Assembly: GCA_934271735.1 (NCBI GenBank)
Contig: CAKQSB010000006.1
Span: 59,362 to 123,361 of the forward strand
Direction of reading: 5' to 3'
DNA from: an uncultured Clostridia bacterium
GTDB lineage: Bacteria; Bacillota; Clostridia; Christensenellales; Borkfalkiaceae
Length of the DNA stretch: 64,000 bases
A program made the position numbers and the translations under genes. Every line of letters begins with the position of its first letter. Within the stretch, counting starts at the first letter, position 1. Shown here one piece after another: positions 43,267 to 50,524 of this stretch. Below the pieces are notes generated by a model. That model did not search any database. It was not told where the DNA came from and saw nothing but the letters and a program-made list of their open reading frames with translations.

Positions 43267-44514
43267 ATGATAAACATACCCAAGGGAACAAAGGACGTTC
43301 TGCCTTTTGAAAGTTATAAGTGGCACTACGTCGAAAGAATTGCGAGAGAAACCGCCGATTTGTACTGTTTAAACGAAATACGTACCCCCACTTTCGAACA
43401 CACGGAGTTGTTTTTGAGAGGAGTTGGCGACACGACGGATATAGTAAATAAGGAAATGTATACTTTTCTCGACAAGGGAGAGAGAAGCATTACTTTAAAA
43501 CCCGAGGGAACGGCGGGTGTTGCGAGATGTTTTATCGAAAACGGACTTTTCAATAACGCTATGCCCCTTAAAATGTATTATATCACGCCCGTTTTTCGTT
43601 ACGAAAACCCTCAGAAAGGGAGACTGAGAGAACATCACCAGTTCGGCGTGGAAGTTTACGGCGGCGCGGGCGCGGATACCGACGCGGAAGTTATCAAGCT
43701 TGCTTACACCGTTTTGAAAAAATGCGGACTTTCCGTCAAGCTTTATATCAACAGTATGGGTTGCCCCGAGTGCAGAAAGAAGTATAACGAGGCTTTGAAA
43801 GACTATTTTGCCGATAAGCTCGATAAGCTTTGCCCCACTTGCCGCGAAAGATATTATAAAAATCCCCTCCGTATTCTCGACTGCAAGGAAGACGGTTGCA
43901 AGGCTCTTTGCAAGGACGCGCCGAAGATCGTCGATTATCTTTGCGACGATTGCTCCGCGCACTTCAAAAAATTGCAGGAGCTTCTGACCGATTGCGGCGT
44001 GGCGTACGAGATCAACCCGTTTATCGTGAGAGGTCTCGATTATTACACGAAAACCGTTTTCGAGTTCGTGACAACTGCTCTCGGCTCGCAGGGCACCGTC
44101 TGCGGCGGCGGAAGATACGACAATCTTATCTCCGAGCTTGGCGGAACGCCTACCTGCGGAGTTGGTTTCGGTATGGGTATCGAAAGACTTTTAATGCTTA
44201 TGGAAGCTGAAAACGTCGTCATCCCCACGCACGATAATCCCAAACTTTATATTGCGACTATGGGCGACGAAGCTTATAAAAAAGCTTTCGAAATAGCGTC
44301 CGTTTTAAGAGACAAGGGCGTTAAAGCGGAAGTAGACCATGCGGGCAGAGGAGTTAAGGCGCAGTTTAAATATGCCGATAAAATTCACGCCGAAAACGTT
44401 ATAACTATCGGCGAAAACGAACTTAATTCGGGCGTTGCGCAAATAAAAAATATGACCGACGGAACGCAGAAAGAAATTAAAATCGACGAAATCGCGGCAT
44501 ATTTCGGCAGATAA
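43267..44514 (+). CDS. hisS: Histidyl-tRNA synthetase
   Basis: The 415-residue class IIa enzyme opens INIPKGTKDVLPFESYKW. Motif 1 falls near EIRTPTFEHTELF, motif 2 in YYITPVFRYENPQKGRLREHHQFGVEVYG, and the His-specific GLDYYTKTVFEF and GGGRYDNL are present. The C-terminal anticodon-binding domain spans about 320-415. A Cys-rich insert (about 150-210, CPECRKKYN, CPTCRERY, CKEDGCKALC) looks like a zinc-binding region. It follows hslU by 22 bases. Confidence 0.97.
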   Translation: MINIPKGTKDVLPFESYKWHYVERIARETADLYCLNEIRTPTFEHTELFLRGVGDTTDIVNKEMYTFLDKGERSITLKPEGTAGVARCFIENGLFNNAMPLKMYYITPVFRYENPQKGRLREHHQFGVEVYGGAGADTDAEVIKLAYTVLKKCGLSVKLYINSMGCPECRKKYNEALKDYFADKLDKLCPTCRERYYKNPLRILDCKEDGCKALCKDAPKIVDYLCDDCSAHFKKLQELLTDCGVAYEINPFIVRGLDYYTKTVFEFVTTALGSQGTVCGGGRYDNLISELGGTPTCGVGFGMGIERLLMLMEAENVVIPTHDNPKLYIATMGDEAYKKAFEIASVLRDKGVKAEVDHAGRGVKAQFKYADKIHAENVITIGENELNSGVAQIKNMTDGTQKEIKIDEIAAYFGR

Positions 44515-44609
44515 TACGCATAATAAGTTTGAAATAATTTTTTTTCGGGCGGCGGCGAGCGATTTTTATTTCACCGCGCCGAAACCGAATAAAAATCAAG
44601 GAGATTACT

Positions 44610-44939
44610 ATGGAAGAAAAAATAATAAACGTTTTAGACGACGAATTCGAAGCCGAGGTTTTAAAGGCGGACAAGCCCGTTCTGGTAGATTTCTGGGCGA
44701 GCTGGTGTATGCCTTGCAAAATGCAGAGCGAAGTTCTGCACGAAGTTTTTCCGAAGCTTGCGGGCAAAGTAAAGGTTGCTAAAGTCAATGTGGACGAAAG
44801 CGAAAAGACGGCTATAAAGTACGGAATATCGAGTATTCCCACGCTTATGGTTTTTGTCGGCGGGGAATTAAAAGAAAAAACCGTCGGGCTTTCTTCGTCC
44901 GCGGAGATAAGCGAAATGCTTATAAAATACATCGGCTGA
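44610..44939 (+). CDS. trxA: Thioredoxin with WCMPC active site
   Basis: The 109-residue protein has the thioredoxin fold with active-site Cys33 and Cys36 in WASWCMPCKM; Met replaces the usual Gly between the cysteines. The cis-Pro is in SIPTLMVF. KVAKVNVDESEKTAIKYGI is typical. It reduces protein disulfides in the cytoplasm. AAGGAG lies upstream. It is followed by copy c of the 17-bp repeat and a strong bidirectional terminator. Confidence 0.93.
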   Translation: MEEKIINVLDDEFEAEVLKADKPVLVDFWASWCMPCKMQSEVLHEVFPKLAGKVKVAKVNVDESEKTAIKYGISSIPTLMVFVGGELKEKTVGLSSSAEISEMLIKYIG

Positions 44940-44964
44940 TTAGTTTCGATTAAACCGCGGAAAT

Positions 44965-44983
44965 GCGGCTATAAGTCGATTAT
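44965..44983 (+). repeat. Copy c of the TATAAGTCGATTA interspersed repeat
   Basis: GCGGCTATAAGTCGATTAT between trxA and its terminator. Confidence 0.8.
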
Positions 44984-44996
44984 CGCAATAAAATAA

Positions 44997-45053
44997 AAAA
45001 CAAAACGCCATACGCGAAGCTTTTTTCGAGCTTACGTATGACGTTTTGTTTTT
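44997..45053. terminator. Bidirectional terminator between trxA and the Sel1 operon
   Basis: AAAACAAAACG-CATACG pairs with CGTATG-CGTTTTGTTTT across one mismatch, with an inner loop holding GCTTTTTTCGAGC. T-rich on both exits. Confidence 0.8.
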
Positions 45054-45077
45054 GTTTCGGAATTTTTTCGGTAATAA

Positions 45078-46799
45078 TCAGTTGTCTATTTTCTTTGCTT
45101 CGTAAATTGAATCGTCGGACAGGCTGCCGCGAGACACGACATAGCTTGTATCGGAATACGAAGCTGTTTTATATGTGGACGAATAAAGATCTCCGTTCGG
45201 CTGCTCGAAAACTTCTTTTCTGTCTCCGTAGTAATCCTGAACGTACCACTTGCCGTTTTCTTCGTAAAGCGCGTATTTCCCGGGCGCGTACGCTATTTCT
45301 TTTGCCTGCGCGCTGTAACTTTCTTCGGATGAATCGCCGTCCGTCGAGTAATCGCCGCTATATGAATTTCCGCTTGCGACTGCGCCGGTAACGAAGTAAA
45401 CAATCACGCCGAGAACGCACCCCGCAGCAAGTAACGCAATCGCCGCCAGGGCGATACTCCAGAAAACGCACACGAGATACCAGCCGACCGTCTGCGTTTT
45501 TATTTTGCGCATTAAAATGAAATAGAGCAGAATCGAAACGCCTAACGATAAAAGTTGTAACGGCAACATAAGAGATATCGGACCGACCAGCATTTTCGCC
45601 GAATATGTGGTATAATCGAGGACGAACCAGTCGAAAATCAAAGCGATAACGCCTGCGAAAATTCCCGCGACAAATCCTTTTTTACCGTTTCGGATTTGCA
45701 TTATCGATAAAAGTATGAGCGCGTTGGAGTAGCAGTACTGCGCAACCGATTGCCGAACGGGTTCGAGCGTTACGAAATGCGCGATTATTCTTAAGATTAC
45801 CGCGAGAACTGTAAAGCAGTACGCGGCTGCGGTAAGGCGTTTTTTCTTCTTTTCCGCGTACGCTTTTTCCCAGACGGTTACGTCGTTGCGGTTTACCTTT
45901 TCGACAGGTTTCTTTTCGATTACCTTGCTTGACAAATGTTCTTTAAGATTATCGATGAAGTTTTGCGCCTTTTCGTTTCCGTTTTTAAGACATGTTTGGT
46001 AAATTTGCATCGCCTTGTCCGTGTCTTCGGGGTAGCCGTACATACCGTATTCGTGATACAAACCGATTGCAAGGTCTGCGTCCGTGTTGCCGAGTTGCTT
46101 TGCTTTTTCGGTAAATCTGCGGATTTCGCTTTCCGTTTCGCGTATGGTTTCCTCGTCCGTTTCGCCGTCGAGCATCGCTTCCAGACCGAACGCGATCGCA
46201 AGGCTGCATTCTCCCGTCCGATCGTAATCGTAGCCTTTCATATAATAATCGATAGCTTTCGGAACGTCGTGAGGTATCTGTTCGCCGTACTGGTAAATTT
46301 TTCCAAGCTCCGCGTAAACGGAATTTTCCCCGAGACTTATGGCTTTTTCCAGAGCCGCTATGGCTTTATTTTCGTCTTTTCCGACGCCTAATCCCTCTTT
46401 ATACATAAGCCCTAAGACTCCGAGAAGTTGCGCGTGGTTACTGTTTTCGCCGAGTGAAAATATCTGATATGCGGTCTGCGCGTCCTGTTCGACTCCGTAA
46501 AAGCCGTTTAAATACACGCAACCTACGCCGTACAGGCAGGAAACGTTTCCTTTTTTCGCGCCGTTTTGCGAATAATCGAATATTTTCGGGCTTGACATAC
46601 AGTAATCCGAAAACTCGGCGAACTCGGGAAGAGATTGCTTTTTCCGGGCAATCAGATCCCAGAAATATGAGGAGAGAGCAATGCAATCGTCTTCCGAAGT
46701 TCCCTTGTCGAGTCTGCGTTCCATTTCGCGGAGCGCGTTTTTATCGCCTTTTTCGTATAAGGATATAAGTTCGTTTACGGGTATCCCTATGTAATCCAT
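45078..46799 (-). CDS. Sel1-repeat membrane protein
   Basis: The 573-residue protein has an N-terminal cytoplasmic part of Sel1/TPR-like repeats (about 85-290), with units such as LGLMYKEGLGVGKDENKAIAAL, LGKIYQYGEQIPHDVPKAI and IGLYHEYGMYGYPEDTDKAM. About five membrane helices follow (320-480), then a Ser/Tyr-rich external C-terminus (490-573) that includes a GKYALYEENGKWYVQD beta-type segment. Sel1 repeats are protein-interaction scaffolds. It is the last gene of a three-gene operon (12 bases after the zinc-ribbon protein) driven from 47640. Function unknown; a sensor or assembly platform is plausible. Confidence 0.7.
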   Translation of the reverse strand: MDYIGIPVNELISLYEKGDKNALREMERRLDKGTSEDDCIALSSYFWDLIARKKQSLPEFAEFSDYCMSSPKIFDYSQNGAKKGNVSCLYGVGCVYLNGFYGVEQDAQTAYQIFSLGENSNHAQLLGVLGLMYKEGLGVGKDENKAIAALEKAISLGENSVYAELGKIYQYGEQIPHDVPKAIDYYMKGYDYDRTGECSLAIAFGLEAMLDGETDEETIRETESEIRRFTEKAKQLGNTDADLAIGLYHEYGMYGYPEDTDKAMQIYQTCLKNGNEKAQNFIDNLKEHLSSKVIEKKPVEKVNRNDVTVWEKAYAEKKKKRLTAAAYCFTVLAVILRIIAHFVTLEPVRQSVAQYCYSNALILLSIMQIRNGKKGFVAGIFAGVIALIFDWFVLDYTTYSAKMLVGPISLMLPLQLLSLGVSILLYFILMRKIKTQTVGWYLVCVFWSIALAAIALLAAGCVLGVIVYFVTGAVASGNSYSGDYSTDGDSSEESYSAQAKEIAYAPGKYALYEENGKWYVQDYYGDRKEVFEQPNGDLYSSTYKTASYSDTSYVVSRGSLSDDSIYEAKKIDN

Positions 46800-46811
46800 A
46801 TGCGTAAATCC

Positions 46812-47114
46812 TTATTTGTCGAAGTGGTAATAAAGTTCGTCTTCCGTCAGTTCCACGCCTACGGGAGTTTTCAAAGTGACCTGCGTTTTGTTTTCCTTTC
46901 CGCATTTTTTGCATAAAAGAACAACGTCAACGTCGGTGAAGTAATCGGTTACGCCTTTATGCGGTTGTCCGTGCTGACGGTATTTCTGAATACAGGATGA
47001 ATCGTATTTTTCGCCGCAGAACGGACATTTTTTGCTTCTGTTCGTTATTTTTTTGAAGATGATAAATCCGACAATAACGACGGCTACGAAAACAATAATA
47101 AGTAAAATAGGCAT
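46812..47114 (-). CDS. Small membrane-anchored zinc-ribbon protein
   Basis: The 100-residue protein has one N-terminal membrane helix (2-21, PILLIIVFVAVVIVGFIIF) and then a soluble zinc ribbon: CPFCGEKYDSSC near residues 34-45 and CKKCGK near 70-75. The orientation puts the ribbon in the cytoplasm or outside; not decidable. A GGAG site precedes it. It is the middle gene of the operon. Confidence 0.65.
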   Translation of the reverse strand: MPILLIIVFVAVVIVGFIIFKKITNRSKKCPFCGEKYDSSCIQKYRQHGQPHKGVTDYFTDVDVVLLCKKCGKENKTQVTLKTPVGVELTEDELYYHFDK

Positions 47115-47177
47115 AATTTTCTCCTTTGTTTAAGGTTAAATGCGTATAATTTTTATTAAACGTCCGATAAACGCTTG

Positions 47178-47498
47178 TTACACGCCTAAAATTTTATCTC
47201 CGAGAGACTGAATACGGGAGCAGAGTTGAACTTCGATTAACGGGATTATAACATATCCGTATAACGCCATTAAAAGAATAATCAGTCCGTTGCTCGTTCT
47301 TCTGCCCCTTGATTTCAACACGACGTAGTTGTTGTAACAAAACATCGCGAACCCCATTGTGATAACGCTCACGAGCGGAATAAGGCTTATCAGAAGAAAA
47401 ATAGTAAAGCGTTTTTTGACGGTTGCCGTCATCGCTTTGAGTTCCTCTTCCGAAGCGCCGTTTGTCCATTCGTAGAATTCTTCACGACTCATTGCCAT
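47178..47498 (-). CDS. Small two-helix membrane protein
   Basis: The 106-residue protein begins MAMSREEFYEWTNGASEEEL, a charged cytoplasmic start, followed by two membrane helices (about 31-54 and 68-90). It resembles no family I can name. GGAGG is present upstream. It is the first gene after the divergent promoter at 47640-47669, so it is the head of the operon under presumed HTH control. Confidence 0.6.
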   Translation of the reverse strand: MAMSREEFYEWTNGASEEELKAMTATVKKRFTIFLLISLIPLVSVITMGFAMFCYNNYVVLKSRGRRTSNGLIILLMALYGYVIIPLIEVQLCSRIQSLGDKILGV

Positions 47499-47517
47499 AA
47501 GTTCTTCCTCCGTTTTT

Positions 47518-47603
47518 GCCGCCGTTTTTTTCGGCAGCGTTGTTTTAATTTAAGTTAAACGCGTTAAAAATTGAAAAAACGTTGCTTTTACTATTGTAAA
47601 AAG
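47518..47603 (-). other. Hairpins in the predicted leader of the Sel1 operon
   Basis: The minus-strand leader (about 135 nt) holds GCTTTTTAC/GTAAAAGC (47583-47603 region) and, next to the ribosome binding site, GCCG-AAAAAAA-CGGC (47520-47536). The second could expose or hide the GGAGG. Confidence 0.45.
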
Positions 47604-47639
47604 CAATAAAAAAACGTTCTTTCAAACAATTGTAACACG

Positions 47640-47669
47640 ATTATATCACGCCCGATAGGCGTATGTCAA
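47640..47669 (-). promoter_or_regulatory. Promoter of the Sel1/zinc-ribbon membrane operon
   Basis: Minus strand TTGACA (47664-47669), 18-base spacer, TATAAT (47640-47645), both full consensus. Confidence 0.8.
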
Positions 47670-47684
47670 GCATTTTACGCCTAT
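47655..47684. promoter_or_regulatory. Candidate operator: perfect 9-bp inverted repeat
   Basis: ATAGGCGTA (47655-47663) and TACGCCTAT (47676-47684) separated by 12 bases. The left arm lies in the spacer of the minus-strand promoter and the -35 box lies in the loop, so binding here would block that promoter. The neighbouring HTH protein is the obvious candidate binder. Confidence 0.7.
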
Positions 47685-47702
47685 TGGTTGTAAAATTTAC
47701 AT

Positions 47703-47930
47703 ATGATTACCACAAGTCAGATACAAAAAAAGTTAGCCGAAGCAATAAAACTGAGCGGAAAAACGCAAGCTGAGATAGGACGACAACTCGGAATTTCTCA
47801 ACAAACCGTATCTCATTATATAAAAGGAGACAAGCTCCCCGCGCTTGATACGCTCGCGAATTTATGCGTTTTATTAGACGTCGACCCTGCGGAAATTCTC
47901 TGTACGGAAGAGGACGAGAGGTCGTGTTGA
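47703..47930 (+). CDS. Small XRE-family HTH regulator
   Basis: The 75-residue protein is almost entirely one helix-turn-helix domain of the Cro/CI type: AEIGRQLGISQQTVSHYIKG (about 25-44), preceded by a Lys/Gln-rich helix. It has no extra sensor domain. The upstream sequence TTGTAAAATTTACAT has no Shine-Dalgarno, and a TAAAAT box at 47691-47696 would put transcription start right at the ATG. It probably represses the divergent membrane operon through the inverted repeat at 47655-47684 and may regulate itself. Confidence 0.8.
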   Translation: MITTSQIQKKLAEAIKLSGKTQAEIGRQLGISQQTVSHYIKGDKLPALDTLANLCVLLDVDPAEILCTEEDERSC

Positions 47931-47967
47931 ATTTCGGCTTATCATATGCGTCGCAAGAGAAAAGACG

Positions 47968-47985
47968 GGCTATAAGTCGATTAAC
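47968..47985 (+). repeat. Copy d of the TATAAGTCGATTA interspersed repeat
   Basis: GGGCTATAAGTCGATTAA, about 40 bases after the HTH stop codon. Confidence 0.8.
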
Positions 47986-48118
47986 TGAAAAATTTATAGT
48001 ATAAGAAATCGGGAGACTGTAATTGTTACCGGATTATTCTTGGCTGGCATGGGTTTATATAATACCGCATATGAACCAACGTTTGCTGTTATTTAATGTT
48101 GTGTTATTGCGGGTTGGC

Positions 48119-48164
48119 AAAAAGCAGCCGCGGGCAGAAAATTTTCCGCCCGCGGCTGCTTTTT
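48119..48164. terminator. Very strong bidirectional terminator
   Basis: AAAAAGCAGCCGCGGGC (48119-48135) and GCCCGCGGCTGCTTTTT (48148-48164) pair perfectly (17 bp). Confidence 0.9.
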
Positions 48165-48180
48165 GTTATGAATTGTATTT

Positions 48181-48462
48181 TTATCGGCGCGATTTAAAAT
48201 CGTCGATAAGTTGTTGAATGTGAACGATTTCATTCGGTTTCAATCCCGAAACGTTTATAGTTTCGTTTTTGTCGCGTCCTAACAGATAGTCCGTGCTTAT
48301 GCAGAAAAAATCGGCAAGCTTAACGAGCATTTCCACCGACGGCGCGACGTTATCGTTTTCCCAGTTGCTGATACATTGTTTTGTAAGCCCGAGCTTGTTT
48401 GCAAGTTCGACCTGCGTCATATTTCTTGCTTGTCTGAGTGCTTTTATGTTTTCGTTCAGCAT
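48181..48462 (-). CDS. XRE-family HTH regulator
   Basis: The 93-residue protein has a Cro/CI-type helix-turn-helix, LANKLGLTKQCISNWENDNV (about 20-39), then PSVEMLVKLADFFCISTDYLLGR, the usual family end, and a short C-terminal helix. I start at MLNENIKALRQ (GGAG 8 bases upstream) rather than at the in-frame ATG at 48519, which would read through the presumed operator. It is divergent from the BspA-like gene and probably represses it through the inverted repeats at 48509-48536. Confidence 0.82.
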   Translation of the reverse strand: MLNENIKALRQARNMTQVELANKLGLTKQCISNWENDNVAPSVEMLVKLADFFCISTDYLLGRDKNETINVSGLKPNEIVHIQQLIDDFKSRR

Positions 48463-48508
48463 AATCCATTCTCCAAAAATAAATAAACTTTTTACCATTG
48501 TATAAAAA

Positions 48509-48541
48509 TTAGTTGACAAACTAAAAATACTTTAGTATATT
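48509..48541. promoter_or_regulatory. BspA-like gene promoter with overlapping inverted repeats (candidate operator)
   Basis: TTGACA (48513-48518), 17-base spacer, TATATT (48536-48541) on the plus strand. TTAGTT-GACA-AACTAA (48509-48524) and ACTAAA-AATAC-TTTAGT (48520-48536) are two overlapping perfect inverted repeats covering the -35 box and spacer. Confidence 0.75.
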
Positions 48542-48601
48542 GATTATTGACAAAAGATTGTTTATCTAATCAGAATAACAATGATAAAAAGGAGAATAAC
48601 A

Positions 48602-50275
48602 ATGAAAAAAATCGTGTTGATTGTTTTATCGGCGGTGATTTTTATCGGGGCGATAATCGGAGTCGTTTTAGCTGTAAATAATAACGATAAACCTCAGAAC
48701 TCCGCATCCGTAAGCGAAACGGTAAGTTCGACGGAACGAGAAACAAATTCGGAAAGCGAAGAAACTTCCGCTTCCGAAACGGGAAAATCTTCGGATAAAA
48801 CGGAAAGCGATAGTGTTTCCGCAAGCGAGAATGAATCGGAAGAAGTTTCCGAAAGCGAAAGCGCGGAAGAAAGCGAGAGTAATTCCGAAAACGAAAGCGA
48901 AAGCGCAGAGGAAAGTGAAAGCTTCGATGAATCGGCCGAAGAATCGGAAAGCGAAAGCGTTCATACCCACAAATATAATAAAGAGGTTGCAACGGATAAA
49001 TATAAGGTTTCTGCCGCAACTTGCTACAAAAAAGCGAAATATTATTATTCCTGCGAATGTGGCGAAGCCGGAAAAGAGACTTTCGAGGCGGGGAGTTTCG
49101 CTCCGCATATCTCGGTTCTTTTAAAAGGACGCGCGGCGACTTGCACGGAAAGCGGTTTGACGGACGGGAAAATTTGCGGCGTTTGCAATAAAGTTCTCGA
49201 GGCGCAGAATATCGTTCCCGCCCTCGGACACAATCTTGTTCATCACGAAGCTAAGGAAATTTATAATTGCTATGACTACTGGTGGGACGAATATGACGAT
49301 TGCACGCGTTGCGATTATTCCACAAAAATTATTTTGCCGCCGTCACATAAATATGTCAAGGGTATTTGTTCTGTTTGTCTGCGAATAGAACCTACGGACG
49401 AAAAATATTTTACAGTCGAAGAGCTTGAAGACGGAACTTGCTCAATATCCGCAAACAGTGAATTCAAGGAGGATTATCCAAACGGAATAATTATTCCGAG
49501 TACAATAAACGGAAAAACTGTGAGTAAAATAAAGAAGTTCGGGAGTTTTGACGTTAAAAAAATTGTTATTCCCGAAACCGTAACGGAGATTGCGGCATAT
49601 GCCTTTGAGGGTAGTAATCTTGAGAGCGTTTATATTCCCGATTCGGTAACAATCATAGGAGAATCTGCGTTTGCTTCTTGTCCTAATCTTGCAAATGTAA
49701 ACATAGGGAACGGGGTTACGGTTATTGATACGGCGACATTTTCAAATTGTGCAAATTTAAGGAATGTGAATCTCGGGAATAGTATTACAACAATTAAAGC
49801 GTGGGCATTTTATGCGAGCTTTCATATTGAATCATTAACAATTCCGCAAAGCGTAACGGAGATTGAAACCAATGCGGTTAATACGGAGACGGCAATAATC
49901 GATAATTTATATTATTCCGGTAACTTGGAATTATGGTTTGCGGCAATCAGTGGGGAGAATAAATATACAACGGATTTCTTTTCTTGCGCGAAAAATCTCT
50001 ATCTTAACGGTAAATTGTTGAGTGAGGTTGTTATAAATGACGTTACGATAATTAAAGAGCGTTCTTATTGCGAATATTCCTGGATTACAAGCGTTGTAAT
50101 AAGCGACACCGTAACAGAAATACAGACTTGTGCATTTTGGTTGTGTGAAAACCTGAGTAACGTCGAATTCAAAGGAACTATGGATCAATGGTTAGGCATA
50201 ACGTTCGGAAATCAGATTTTTGACGGAACTCAAGTTACCGTGGTTAAATGCTCCGACGGCGATGTTTCGGTGTAA
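48602..50275 (+). CDS. BspA-like leucine-rich-repeat surface protein, membrane-anchored
   Basis: The 557-residue protein (ATG at 48602, AAAGGAG upstream) has an N-terminal membrane anchor (3-22) and a Ser/Glu-rich stalk (30-125) with SESE-type units. A Cys-rich region (about 130-270) with CxxC pairs (SCECGE, CGVCNK, CTRCDY, CSVCLR) follows, resembling the ribbon-like repeats common in clostridial surface proteins. LRR_5/BspA leucine-rich repeats occupy about 290-430 (IVIPETVTEIAAYAFEGS, VYIPDSVTIIGESAFASC). A last repeat lies near 490-557. Such proteins bind host or matrix ligands. A repressor gene with candidate operators sits divergent to it. Confidence 0.85.
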   Translation: MKKIVLIVLSAVIFIGAIIGVVLAVNNNDKPQNSASVSETVSSTERETNSESEETSASETGKSSDKTESDSVSASENESEEVSESESAEESESNSENESESAEESESFDESAEESESESVHTHKYNKEVATDKYKVSAATCYKKAKYYYSCECGEAGKETFEAGSFAPHISVLLKGRAATCTESGLTDGKICGVCNKVLEAQNIVPALGHNLVHHEAKEIYNCYDYWWDEYDDCTRCDYSTKIILPPSHKYVKGICSVCLRIEPTDEKYFTVEELEDGTCSISANSEFKEDYPNGIIIPSTINGKTVSKIKKFGSFDVKKIVIPETVTEIAAYAFEGSNLESVYIPDSVTIIGESAFASCPNLANVNIGNGVTVIDTATFSNCANLRNVNLGNSITTIKAWAFYASFHIESLTIPQSVTEIETNAVNTETAIIDNLYYSGNLELWFAAISGENKYTTDFFSCAKNLYLNGKLLSEVVINDVTIIKERSYCEYSWITSVVISDTVTEIQTCAFWLCENLSNVEFKGTMDQWLGITFGNQIFDGTQVTVVKCSDGDVSV

Positions 50276-50313
50276 CGTTGTTTAATCGGCGTGGGAATAA
50301 TTTTTAAAAGTCA

Positions 50314-50330
50314 GCCTATAAGTCGATAAA
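50314..50330 (+). repeat. Copy e of the TATAAGTCGATTA interspersed repeat
   Basis: GCCTATAAGTCGATAAA, with one change at the 3' end, in the gap after the BspA-like gene. Confidence 0.75.
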
Positions 50331-50361
50331 AACGAGATTTTAATATAAAAAAACAAAATAT

Positions 50362-50393
50362 AAAAGCCGAAGATTTTGTAATTTTCGGCTTTT
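50362..50393. terminator. Terminator after the BspA-like gene
   Basis: AAAAGCCGAA (50362-50371) pairs with TTCGGCTTTT (50384-50393). Confidence 0.75.
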
Positions 50394-50524
50394 ATTGCAT
50401 GGTTAAAATTTGGTTAAAATTATTCGGAAAAGTGATTATATTGTTTCCTTTGCCCTCTTCCGTCAAATCTTTGCGGAAAATAGCTCGCTTTGCCGCAAAT
50501 ATTTATAGAGATAAGGACTTTTTA

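Noticed and set aside
48023..48217. Possible 64-residue gene after the small HTH gene
   Set aside because: It starts with TTG behind a poor site and runs straight through the strong terminator at 48119-48164.
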